A stretch of 64,000 nt of DNA from positions 36,092 through 100,091 of the forward strand of contig SUZH01000008.1 in the NCBI GenBank assembly GCA_015060045.1, read 5' to 3'. This DNA comes from Rikenellaceae bacterium. GTDB taxonomy: Bacteria > Bacteroidota > Bacteroidia > Bacteroidales > Rikenellaceae. The notes below the pieces were generated by a model. That model saw only the letters and a list, made by a program, of their open reading frames with translations, searched no databases and was not told the origin of the DNA. This document shows positions 1 through 7,504 of this stretch, piece by piece; within the stretch, counting starts at the first letter, position 1; each line of letters starts with the position of its first letter. A program made the translations under genes and the position numbers.

Positions 1-2747
1 GCGTAAATCTCGATCGGGTAGCTACGCATGCGCCAACCCGTGAGCTTCATGCACACCTCATCCACGCGGGCCCGACGATCCAGCTGGTAGGTGATCCAGG
101 CGGTGCTCGGTCGGCCGTCGTTCTTCCACTCGCTCAACTCGTTGTCGTCGAAACTCTTCGTTGCCTCCTCCTGATGAACACCTGCCGTAGCCGAGACGAT
201 GTTGACATCGACCTTCGTCGTCGTAAAGGAGGGGGTGAGCGGTGTCTCGCCACGGGTTAAGCGCCCCTCCAACTCATCGCCTGCGATGTAGTCGCTCAGG
301 CCATCTTTGACCTCAATCGGCAGGGTCGAAAGCTCAATCTCTGCCCCCTGCAGCCCCTCGGCACTTGCCGTGATGCGCACCTTGCCCGCCTCGGTGAGCG
401 AACGCACCAGGGCGCGGTTGATACCACACTCGACGGGAAGATCGTGCTTGAGGATGTAGTTATCCTCGCCCTGCGCAATTCCGCCACGCCACTCGGCAGG
501 ACCCTCCACCTCGAAGTGAATCAGGTGGTTGGCGAGCGGACAGCGGCGACCGACTTGATCCACCACCTCAAACTCCAGAAGCACCATATCGGCGCCGTCA
601 GCCTTCCAACCCTTCGGGCTTTGAATCGCTTTCAGGGTGATACGTTGCGGTTTATCAGCTGTTTGCAATGTGGTGCGGCAACACTCCTGGCCGTTTGTGT
701 CATAACCTACGGCCACCAACTCGCCCTTCTCGAAGCGCACATCGGGGAAGGTGAAGAGGAAGCGGTAGCTCTGCTCGCCGCGCCCGAGCGACTTGCCGTT
801 GAGCCACAGCTCGACCTCCTCGGCCGAGGAGACGACATAAATCGGTTTCACGACATCCGCCTTGTAGTTCCAGTGGCCGACGATGTGGATGCGCGGCTGC
901 TCGATATCGACCCAACCGTCCCACATCACCTGATGGGCAAAGAAGGGGTCCTTCGGGATGCGCATCGGGTCGGTGACACCACTGCGGCGGTAGTTTTCGT
1001 CGCCGCGGAAGTGGGTGTTTGTGTCCGAGAAAATGATCTTCACACCACCCGAGCTGACGCGGTCGCCCGTGCCGGGGCGCTCGAGCCAATAGTCGTACCA
1101 ACGGATGACATTCTCGATCGTGAATGCATCCTGGTTGTGGTTGTAGGCGCTCATGTCGTTGCGCTGCTGACCGCGGTAGAGCATGCCCTGGTGGGATACC
1201 TTGTTGGCCTCGTTGCCAACGTGGTAAGGGTAGGAATATTCGTCCCAATATTTACGCAGACCCTCGTCGCGGCAATACTCCATGGCCCACATCGGGTGGT
1301 GCTTACTCTTGTTGATGTAGAGCATCTCGCCGCCATACTCCGCCTCGCGGATGTCGAGCATCTCGCGCGAACCGATGGCACGACCACCGTGCGGATCGAA
1401 CGCGTCGCGGATTGCCTTCATTTCGACCATGTGTTCGCGCGAAATCGACTCGTTGCCACACTCATAGAAGATGATGCTCGGGTTGTTGCGGTTGTAGATG
1501 ATGGCATCGCGCATCAGCTCCTTGCGCTGTTCCCATTGGCGCCCCTCGCGATCCTTTTCGGCATCTCCTGCGGGCATCGCCTGCATCAGACCCACGCGGT
1601 CACACGACTCGATATCCTGCTTCCAGGGGGTGATGTGCATCCAACGCACCAGATTGGCATTGCCCTCCACCATGAGGCCGTTGCTGTAGTCGCTCAACCA
1701 AGCCGGGATGCTCATGCCCACGGCCGGCCACTCGTTGCTCGTGCGTTGAGCGAAGCCCTTGATCTGGATCACGCGGTCGTTAAGCCAAATCATGCCGCGG
1801 CCGAAGCGGGTTTTGCGGAATCCGGTGCGGGTTGCGACCTCATCCACCTTGCGACCATCGACCAGGAGGGCGGTCTTGACCGTATACAAATAGCCATAAC
1901 CCCAGCTCCAGAAGTGCAGCCCCTCGACCTCGGCGGAGGCCTTCAACGTGGTTGTTTCGCCCGCTTGAATCAGCGTGGGTTCACCCTCGAATTGGCGCAC
2001 GATCGCTCCGTCGGGATCGACGACCTGCACCCTGTAAGTGACCTCCTGGGTACGTTTCGTCTCGTTTCTGATCTCCGACTCGGCATGGATCACAGCCGTA
2101 CGCGACTGGATGCGCATCTCGTCGGCGTAGATGTAGACACCCGTCGTCTTGAGGTTGCTATAGAGCGGCAGGGTTTGGTAGAGTTTGTCGGTGACATGCA
2201 GCCAGACATTTTTGGGAATACCGCCATAGTTGGCGTTGAAGTTGCGATCGCTCCACTGGTATTTCGTTTGGGTGGCTCGCTCCTGGTAAGCCCAGTTGTT
2301 GTCGATACGCAGGGCGATGACATTCTCCCCACCGTAGTTGATGTGCGGCGTGAGATCGAAACCGACGGCCATCGCGCCGTTCTCGTGTAGTCCGATGTGG
2401 TGGCCATTGATATAAAAATCGGCACCTTGACGAACGCCCTCAAACTCCACGAAGATCTTCTTGTTTTTGTGCTCCTTCTTCAGGCGGAAATGTTTGCGAT
2501 ACCAAACGATCGTATCCGTCAGGTCGTGAATATTGAGGCGGAAGGCCTCATCCTCGTTGAAGGGGCGGGGTAGGGTCACCTCTTTCCAATCCCCATCCTC
2601 GAAACGCACCTCCTTGGCCGCCGGATCATCCCCGACACGGAGCAACCATTCGGCATTGAAATTATATTTCTTGCGACCATCCGAGGCGGTTGCTACTTGG
2701 CCAATGCCGAGCAAGGCCACGACAAGCAGGAAAATACGCGCTTTCAT
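1..2747 (-). CDS. Glycoside hydrolase family 2 protein (beta-galactosidase-like), 3' end cut by window edge
   Basis: The frame is open from an ATG at 2747 down to base 1, giving at least 915 codons; the ORF track omits it because no stop lies in the window. Residues 1-21 form a signal peptide (MKARIFLLVVALLG...). A jelly-roll sugar-binding domain follows (FVEFEGVRQGADFYINGHHI), then an Ig-like domain and a TIM barrel with NPSIIFYECGNES, where E433 is the expected acid/base; E490 in PMWAMEYC is a candidate nucleophile. Near the edge, sequence like FDDNELSEWKNDGRPSTAW suggests an F5/8-type discoidin domain. It probably acts in the periplasm or on the surface on plant-type galactosides. It lies 50 bp downstream of the PL22 lyase on the same strand, which suggests a joint role in pectin side-chain removal. 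Substrate is inferred. Confidence 0.9.
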   Translation of the reverse strand, partial: MKARIFLLVVALLGIGQVATASDGRKKYNFNAEWLLRVGDDPAAKEVRFEDGDWKEVTLPRPFNEDEAFRLNIHDLTDTIVWYRKHFRLKKEHKNKKIFVEFEGVRQGADFYINGHHIGLHENGAMAVGFDLTPHINYGGENVIALRIDNNWAYQERATQTKYQWSDRNFNANYGGIPKNVWLHVTDKLYQTLPLYSNLKTTGVYIYADEMRIQSRTAVIHAESEIRNETKRTQEVTYRVQVVDPDGAIVRQFEGEPTLIQAGETTTLKASAEVEGLHFWSWGYGYLYTVKTALLVDGRKVDEVATRTGFRKTRFGRGMIWLNDRVIQIKGFAQRTSNEWPAVGMSIPAWLSDYSNGLMVEGNANLVRWMHITPWKQDIESCDRVGLMQAMPAGDAEKDREGRQWEQRKELMRDAIIYNRNNPSIIFYECGNESISREHMVEMKAIRDAFDPHGGRAIGSREMLDIREAEYGGEMLYINKSKHHPMWAMEYCRDEGLRKYWDEYSYPYHVGNEANKVSHQGMLYRGQQRNDMSAYNHNQDAFTIENVIRWYDYWLERPGTGDRVSSGGVKIIFSDTNTHFRGDENYRRSGVTDPMRIPKDPFFAHQVMWDGWVDIEQPRIHIVGHWNYKADVVKPIYVVSSAEEVELWLNGKSLGRGEQSYRFLFTFPDVRFEKGELVAVGYDTNGQECCRTTLQTADKPQRITLKAIQSPKGWKADGADMVLLEFEVVDQVGRRCPLANHLIHFEVEGPAEWRGGIAQGEDNYILKHDLPVECGINRALVRSLTEAGKVRITASAEGLQGAEIELSTLPIEVKDGLSDYIAGDELEGRLTRGETPLTPSFTTTKVDVNIVSATAGVHQEEATKSFDDNELSEWKNDGRPSTAWITYQLDRRARVDEVCMKLTGWRMRSYPIEIY

Positions 2748-2797
2748 AACGGGCAGTTGGGTTCGTAGTGGTTAGGTGTAAAGGAGCAAAAACGGTT

Positions 2798-4123
2798 TTA
2801 TTCGAGGTCCGAAATATCGACCATCATCAGCGTCAGGCGCTTGCCGTCGGTGAAGTGACCCGATTGGAAGAGCACCTTCGTGCCGTCGGGGCTGAAGCTC
2901 GGGTGGGCATGGTCGGGGCGCATCTTGGTATCCGAAACGAGCCAATGACGCTCGCCCGTAGCTACATTGATCACCCATACGTTGCCGCCAAAGGTGTCGC
3001 CGGCAGCCCATTTGTTGTCGCGCGAGGCGTTGCAGTGCCAGAAGCCGCGACCACGCAGCTGACCCTCCATACCTTGGAGATCATCCTGAAGCTCGACCTG
3101 TCCGATGCACTCCACATCGTCGTTGCGGAGGTTGATGCGGATGATACCGCTCACCTGCTTGCGCAGACGAGGCTGGAAGCCTAAGATGTTGAAGTAGACA
3201 TAATCCTTCGTGGCAAAGGTCTCGTGCGTTACCCAGTCGAGCGGCGTCTCCTTGTAGAGGGGCTTGAAGACCGAACCATCGGCCGTGCAGAACCACATGC
3301 GCTGGTGAGCATCGCCACCCGTCTCGTTGCAGAAGACGATCTCGCCCGGCGTGAAGCGGCTGGCCTGGATGTGTCCCACCTTGAACTCCGTATCGATTAC
3401 TTTGGTTACTTCGCCCGTCGTGAGGTTCATCTTGCGAATGCCGCACAAGGTCGGCTTGATCTTAATCGGCTGGTTCGTCAAGGGAAGGAAGGCGGCCTTC
3501 TCCATGCGCTCACGCTCCTCGGCTGTACCCTCACGCTCGACGGTGATGTAGGCGTAGTCGTCGTTGCAATCTACGGCGTAACCTCCCGGACGACCCATCT
3601 CGGTCGGGAAGGTGGCGATGAACTTCTCGTAGGCGGCCGATTTCTTCACCTTGCCGCGCTTGACGTCAGCAAAGAATTTGTCCAGATCCATGACATACAT
3701 GTTCCATGCACCCTCCTCGCGGCGGCTGATGAACATGCGGTTCGACTTGTTGGCCAGGTAGGCGTTGCCCAGGTTCGGACCCTCGGTGGCCTGGATGATC
3801 TTGCCGGTGGCCATTTCGATGAAGTAGATCTGCGTGGGTCGCCACTTGCGCGTCTGACCGTTGGGCATGGTGCTCTCGATCTCCTCATCGTTGCCGCGGC
3901 TCGAGGAGCGGAACAACAGATACTTGCCGTCGGCTGTCCACATCGGGTCAGTCTGATAGAGGAAACGGTCGTGTTTGAGCGTGTCGGTCAGCATCGTAAT
4001 CGTGTGGCCGGTTGCCTCGTCTACGTAGGTCTGCATCTCCGAAGGGGTGCAGTTGCCAAACTGTGCCAAAGCGGTCGAATAAGCCACCGTGGCGAGTACC
4101 AGAGTCAGGAAAAGTTTTTTCAT
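2798..4123 (-). CDS. Oligogalacturonide lyase (PL22 family), secreted
   Basis: The 441-residue protein starts with a clear signal peptide (MKKLFLTLVLATVAYSTALA) and then shows WD40-like beta-propeller blades typical of PL22, e.g. DPMWTADGKYLLFRSSSRG and HPSFSPDGTKVLFQSG. Conserved His/Gln-bearing stretches (GHIQASRF, GGDAHQRMWF, RPDHAHPSF) match the region that binds the metal and substrate in oligogalacturonate lyases. Family members split di- and tri-galacturonides to keto-sugar monomers by beta-elimination. The export signal is noteworthy, since many proteobacterial PL22 enzymes are cytoplasmic; periplasmic action fits Bacteroidota. It is transcribed toward the GH2 gene and has its own promoter and an inverted repeat upstream. 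Confidence 0.88.
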   Translation of the reverse strand: MKKLFLTLVLATVAYSTALAQFGNCTPSEMQTYVDEATGHTITMLTDTLKHDRFLYQTDPMWTADGKYLLFRSSSRGNDEEIESTMPNGQTRKWRPTQIYFIEMATGKIIQATEGPNLGNAYLANKSNRMFISRREEGAWNMYVMDLDKFFADVKRGKVKKSAAYEKFIATFPTEMGRPGGYAVDCNDDYAYITVEREGTAEERERMEKAAFLPLTNQPIKIKPTLCGIRKMNLTTGEVTKVIDTEFKVGHIQASRFTPGEIVFCNETGGDAHQRMWFCTADGSVFKPLYKETPLDWVTHETFATKDYVYFNILGFQPRLRKQVSGIIRINLRNDDVECIGQVELQDDLQGMEGQLRGRGFWHCNASRDNKWAAGDTFGGNVWVINVATGERHWLVSDTKMRPDHAHPSFSPDGTKVLFQSGHFTDGKRLTLMMVDISDLE

Positions 4124-4149
4124 GGTCGGAGAATTAATACATTATGTTA

Positions 4150-4157
4150 CAAATTTA
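4150..4157 (-). promoter_or_regulatory. -7 box of the PL22 gene
   Basis: On the minus strand TAAATTTG matches the Bacteroidetes -7 consensus TAnnTTTG, 27 bp before the PL22 ATG. No good -33 TTTG sits at the usual 19-21 bp, which would suit an activator-dependent promoter. Confidence 0.55.
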
Positions 4158-4162
4158 CACAC

Positions 4163-4215
4163 GAAATGGATCAAATAAAATAGAATATTATCCATTTCAA
4201 TGTCAATTTGTCCAT
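4163..4215 (-). promoter_or_regulatory. Candidate operator upstream of the PL22 promoter
   Basis: GAAATGGAT (4163-4171) and ATCCATTTC (4190-4198) form a perfect 9-bp inverted repeat with an 18-bp spacer. A second TTGTCCAT (4208-4215) lies exactly 20 bp from TTATCCAT (4188-4195), giving a direct repeat with a two-turn period. The array covers the -20 to -70 region of the PL22 promoter, where AraC-type or hybrid two-component regulators commonly bind. Which regulator uses it is not known. Confidence 0.45.
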
Positions 4216-4304
4216 GTTATCCCCATTTTTTAGTCAACTTTTTGCTGATTGGAGCGATCTGATGGGTGAAATGTGGATTTTTTTTGATGAGGAGCGGTAG
4301 GAAG

Positions 4305-4352
4305 TAAAAAAAGGTGTTTGATCGGCGCATGGGCTTACGATCAAACACCTTG
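4305..4352 (-). terminator. Rho-independent terminator of the DUF3127 gene
   Basis: Minus-strand hairpin AAGGTGTTTGATC...GATCAAACACCTT (13-bp stem) followed by a T run, 48 bp after the DUF3127 stop codon. Confidence 0.8.
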
Positions 4353-4399
4353 TGTGATGGGAGAGGTAATTGAGTGTACCCCCTCCCTTGTGTGTCGGA

Positions 4400-4780
4400 T
4401 TAGAACGGCAGGTCGTCCACCTCCTGTGTAGGAGCGGTGGCGTAGGTCGGCTCGGCCGTCAAGGGCGGCAGGTCGGGCATCGCGGGAGCGGCTGCCGGAG
4501 CAACAGCCTCCTCAACGGGCTGCAGGCGCCATGCGCGGATGTCGGTAAACCAACGGCCGTTGTACTCGCGAGCGTCGATATTCACCGACACCTGGTAGCG
4601 GCTGCCCTCGCGGAGCTTGGCGACATCGTCGGGACGGTTGAAGAACGTAACGCACATTTTGCGCGTGAAGTTGCCACCATCCGAGTAGTCGAAGATTACA
4701 TCCTGACGCTGCCAATCACCACGCGCCGAGGTACCCTTCGTGACGGGCATGATTCTGTATACGGTTCCTTCGAATTCCAT
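4400..4780 (-). CDS. DUF3127 family protein with SSB-like acidic tail
   Basis: This 126-residue protein matches the Bacteroidetes DUF3127 family by its start (MEFEGTVYRIMPVTKG) and by the RGDWQRQDVIFDY and CVTFFN stretches, which suggest a small beta-barrel fold. The middle is compact; from about residue 88 it becomes a Pro/Ala-rich linker. It ends in EVDDLPF, the same kind of acidic tip that single-stranded DNA-binding proteins use to recruit partner proteins. Function has not been established; a nucleic-acid-binding OB-fold role is an inference from the tail and size. It has its own promoter inside the 3' end of the hydrolase gene and its own terminator, so it is probably monocistronic. Confidence 0.85.
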   Translation of the reverse strand: MEFEGTVYRIMPVTKGTSARGDWQRQDVIFDYSDGGNFTRKMCVTFFNRPDDVAKLREGSRYQVSVNIDAREYNGRWFTDIRAWRLQPVEEAVAPAAAPAMPDLPPLTAEPTYATAPTQEVDDLPF

Positions 4781-4820
4781 AGTGTTGTAAATGCTTTTTA
4801 TTGGTATGAATGATTTGCTA

Positions 4821-4851
4821 CAAAGATAACGCTTTTATTCGGTTTGTTCAA
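4821..4851 (-). promoter_or_regulatory. Promoter of the DUF3127 gene
   Basis: On the minus strand, -33 TTG (4849-4851) and -7 TATCTTTG (4821-4828) are separated by 20 bp, a full match to the Bacteroidetes housekeeping promoter. The -33 element lies inside the last codons of the upstream hydrolase gene. Confidence 0.75.
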
Positions 4852-5659
4852 CTTTTTGTGGTGCGATTCCCATAAAATCGAGCAACGCCTCGGCCGTGCG
4901 TTCGGGCTCCTCGATAAAGCCCATGTGGCCCGAATTTTCGAGGCGAACGACAGCGGCCTGCGGGTGATTTTGGATCATCGCATCGGCCACCTCGGGGGTG
5001 ATGTACTCATCCTGGCAGCCCAGAATAAAGAGCTGACGGACACTGCTTTGGCGCAACATCTCGTTTTGATCCTTACGCTCGATCATGCCGTTGAGAAGTG
5101 CCACGATGCCTTCGTCCTCGGTGACATGTACCTGCTCGGTGAGGTCCTCGATGTAATCCTTCAGGCGCGTGCGGTTCGTGGCCGCAAAGCCGGCTGCGGG
5201 GGCCACGCGGGCCAACAACTCCTTCTTGCCGCTCTTGACGAGCGCAATTTCGCGGCGACGATTCTCCTTTTTAAGCTCCGTATCGGGGTTGGGGGTCGAG
5301 CTGAGCAGCACCAGCCCCTCCAACCGCTCGGGATGGCGCTCGGCCAGCGCCAAGGCGACGTAACCGCCCATCGAGTGACCCACCACCGTGAAACGCGCAA
5401 CGCCGAGCGAGGTCAGTGTCTCGGCCACCGTGTCGGCCAGGAAATCCATCGAGTGGCACTCTCCTTGCACGACCGAGATGCCATGGCCCGGCAGGTCGAG
5501 CGTCACTACACGCGCGCGTTTATAAAGCAGAGGTATGAAATCCTCCCAAACGAGCATCGACTCCAGGTAGCCGTGCAGCAAAACGACACATTTTTCACCC
5601 TGCTCCGAGTCGCAGAGATGAAGGGGTGTTGCCCCCGCCATGATGAATTTTTCGGTCAT
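4835..5659 (-). CDS. Alpha/beta-fold hydrolase
   Basis: The 274-residue cytoplasmic protein is a standard alpha/beta hydrolase. HG in [10 protein letters not shown] (residues 26-35) forms the oxyanion region, GHSMGG carries the nucleophile Ser96, an acid lies in LGCQDEYI, and the catalytic His is in [13 protein letters not shown] near the end. The family includes esterases, lipases and C-C hydrolases; substrate cannot be read from sequence. No signal peptide is present. It is divergent from dapF, with 119 bp between the two start codons, and its 3' end holds the promoter of the next gene. Confidence 0.85.
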   Translation of the reverse strand: MTEKFIMAGATPLHLCDSEQGEKCVVLLHGYLESMLVWEDFIPLLYKRARVVTLDLPGHGISVVQGECHSMDFLADTVAETLTSLGVARFTVVGHSMGGYVALALAERHPERLEGLVLLSSTPNPDTELKKENRRREIALVKSGKKELLARVAPAAGFAATNRTRLKDYIEDLTEQVHVTEDEGIVALLNGMIERKDQNEMLRQSSVRQLFILGCQDEYITPEVADAMIQNHPQAAVVRLENSGHMGFIEEPERTAEALLDFMGIAPQKVEQTE

Positions 5660-5778
5660 AAAAGGGATCTATTTTCTGCAATTTTACGCAAATTTTCCCG
5701 AAAATAGTCGATTTTTGTGGAGTTTTTCGTAATTTTGAAACTTAAAGCACCCTTCGTGGAGGGGATGATGCGAGAAAA

Positions 5779-6744
5779 ATGTTGACAACGAACTATATAC
5801 TTTGTCATGGATCGGGCAACCGATTTCTGATGCTCGATGCTGTCCGTGAGCCGCAGTTGGAGCGGTTGGCCGACCATCCTGCGCTGGTGGCACGGCTATG
5901 CCGCGAAGTGGGAAAGACCGACGGCCTGCTGCTGACCGTGCGGGTGGAGGATACCTTTGGTATGCGCATGCTGAATACCGACGGTTCGGAGGCCGAGATG
6001 TGTGGTAACGGCATTCGTTGCGTGGCTCGCCAGGCGCAAGCCTACGTGGGCGAAAAGGATACGTTTGACCTCTTTTCGGGTGGTAAACGCCATGCAATCC
6101 GCCGTGAGGAGCCGATCTTCGGGGCGATTCCGACCTACTGTGTGGCGATCGGGATTCGTCGCTCGACGCCCGATTTCGTGCCGTCAATGGGACGTGCGAA
6201 GGGTTTCGTGGGGGAGGTGATCGAGCAGCTCGATCCGACGCTGAAGTTTACCTACCTCAATCTGGGCAATCCTCATCTGGTGGCCGCTGTGGAGCAGATC
6301 GACCTCGATCGACTCTCGATGTTGGGCGAAAAGGTAAAGTCTTTGCAGGAGATGCTGCCGCATGGGACAAATGTCAGCCTCTATCGTCCGCTGGGCGATC
6401 AGACGATCTACACGGCCACCTTTGAGCGTGGGGTAGGGCTCACGGCCTCGTGCGGAACGGCCATGACTGCCTGCTCGACGGCCGCTTGCCTGTTGGGCTA
6501 TTGCCGTCACGGCGAACCGATTACGGTCCGCAACAGCGGCGGCATGGTGCGTTGCTGTTCGATGCTCTCTGACGAGGGGCTGGTAACCACTTTGTCGGGC
6601 AATGCCACCTACGAGGGTGAGGGGGAGATGACGCTCGACCTGGAGAAAGAGACCTTTGCTCTGCAGGGGGCTTTCCGTCCGAGCGAGGAGGAGCGCGCAG
6701 CCTATGACCAATTTTTGAAAACTATTCAAGCAGAAAAACTATGA
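5779..6744 (+). CDS. dapF: Diaminopimelate epimerase
   Basis: DapF converts LL- to meso-diaminopimelate for lysine and peptidoglycan. Both catalytic cysteines are visible: C75 in EMCGNGIRCVAR and the second in LTASCGTAMTACS. The N-terminus (CHGSGNRFLMLDA) fits the family. At 321 residues it is longer than the roughly 275 of E. coli, mainly through a C-terminal extension. The stop overlaps the next start (ATGA), so it is translationally coupled to the nitroreductase. A TAATTTTG box at 5730-5737, 41 bp upstream, could be its -7 element, though no -33 box is at the right distance. Confidence 0.93.
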   Translation: MLTTNYILCHGSGNRFLMLDAVREPQLERLADHPALVARLCREVGKTDGLLLTVRVEDTFGMRMLNTDGSEAEMCGNGIRCVARQAQAYVGEKDTFDLFSGGKRHAIRREEPIFGAIPTYCVAIGIRRSTPDFVPSMGRAKGFVGEVIEQLDPTLKFTYLNLGNPHLVAAVEQIDLDRLSMLGEKVKSLQEMLPHGTNVSLYRPLGDQTIYTATFERGVGLTASCGTAMTACSTAACLLGYCRHGEPITVRNSGGMVRCCSMLSDEGLVTTLSGNATYEGEGEMTLDLEKETFALQGAFRPSEEERAAYDQFLKTIQAEKL

Positions 6745-7487
6745 TCAATACGTTACTCAAACATCGTTCGATTCGTAAGTTTAAGTCCACGCCGATTCCC
6801 GAGGAGGAGCTGCGCGAGATGCTGGAGGCGGCTTCGCGTGCCTCGACGTGTGGCAATATGCAGCTCTATTCGCTCATCGTGACCCGTGATAAGGCGATGC
6901 GCGAAAAGTTGCTGCCTTGCCACTTCGGTCAGCAGATGGTTGTGGAGGCTCCTTGTGTGGTGACGGTGTGTGCCGATGTGCATCGCTTCTCGATGTGGTG
7001 TGAACAGCGCGATGCCGAACCGGCTTATGATAACTTCGCCTGGTTCCTGACAGCCACGATCGATGCCCTCTTGGCGGCTCAAAACCTGGTGGTGGCTGCC
7101 GAGGCACGCGGGCTGGGTATCTGCTACCTCGGTACGACGATCTATACGGCCGGTGAAATTGTCAAGACGCTCAACCTCCCGAAGGGTGTGCTGCCCGTGA
7201 CGACCATCGTGTTGGGTTATCCCGACGAGAAACCGGAACTGACGGATCGCCTGCCGCAGGATGCCGTAGTCCACTTTGAGCAGTATAACGACTACACGGC
7301 GGCCGAGATCGATGAGCTGTGGGCCGAACGAGAGGAGTCGGAGCTGACCAAGCAGCTCTTGGCCGAGAACGGACTGCCGAATTTGGCGCGCATCTTTACC
7401 GAGCGTCGCTACGTGAAGGAGGATAATGTGGCTATTTCGCGCAGTTATTTGGAGCTGCTGAAAGAGCGCGGATTTATGAATCAATAA
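6741..7487 (+). CDS. Nitroreductase family flavoprotein (FMN oxidoreductase)
   Basis: The 248-residue protein starts with HRSIRKFKSTPIPEEELREM, the FMN-binding N-terminus of NfsA/FRP-type nitroreductases, and contains RASTCGNMQLYSLIV and a GLGICYLGTTIY stretch of the flavin site. Family members reduce nitro compounds, quinones or flavins with NAD(P)H. The physiological substrate is unknown. It overlaps dapF by 4 bp and precedes tamL by 17 bp, so all three may share a transcript. Confidence 0.88.
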   Translation: MINTLLKHRSIRKFKSTPIPEEELREMLEAASRASTCGNMQLYSLIVTRDKAMREKLLPCHFGQQMVVEAPCVVTVCADVHRFSMWCEQRDAEPAYDNFAWFLTATIDALLAAQNLVVAAEARGLGICYLGTTIYTAGEIVKTLNLPKGVLPVTTIVLGYPDEKPELTDRLPQDAVVHFEQYNDYTAAEIDELWAEREESELTKQLLAENGLPNLARIFTERRYVKEDNVAISRSYLELLKERGFMNQ

Positions 7488-7504
7488 CCTTCGTTGGTTG
7501 CAGG

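Noticed and set aside
444-2390. 648-codon plus-strand ORF
   Set aside because: It is the antisense shadow of the GH2 gene; the translation has no domain and is rich in His/Val/Asp as expected for the complement of a GC-rich coding frame.
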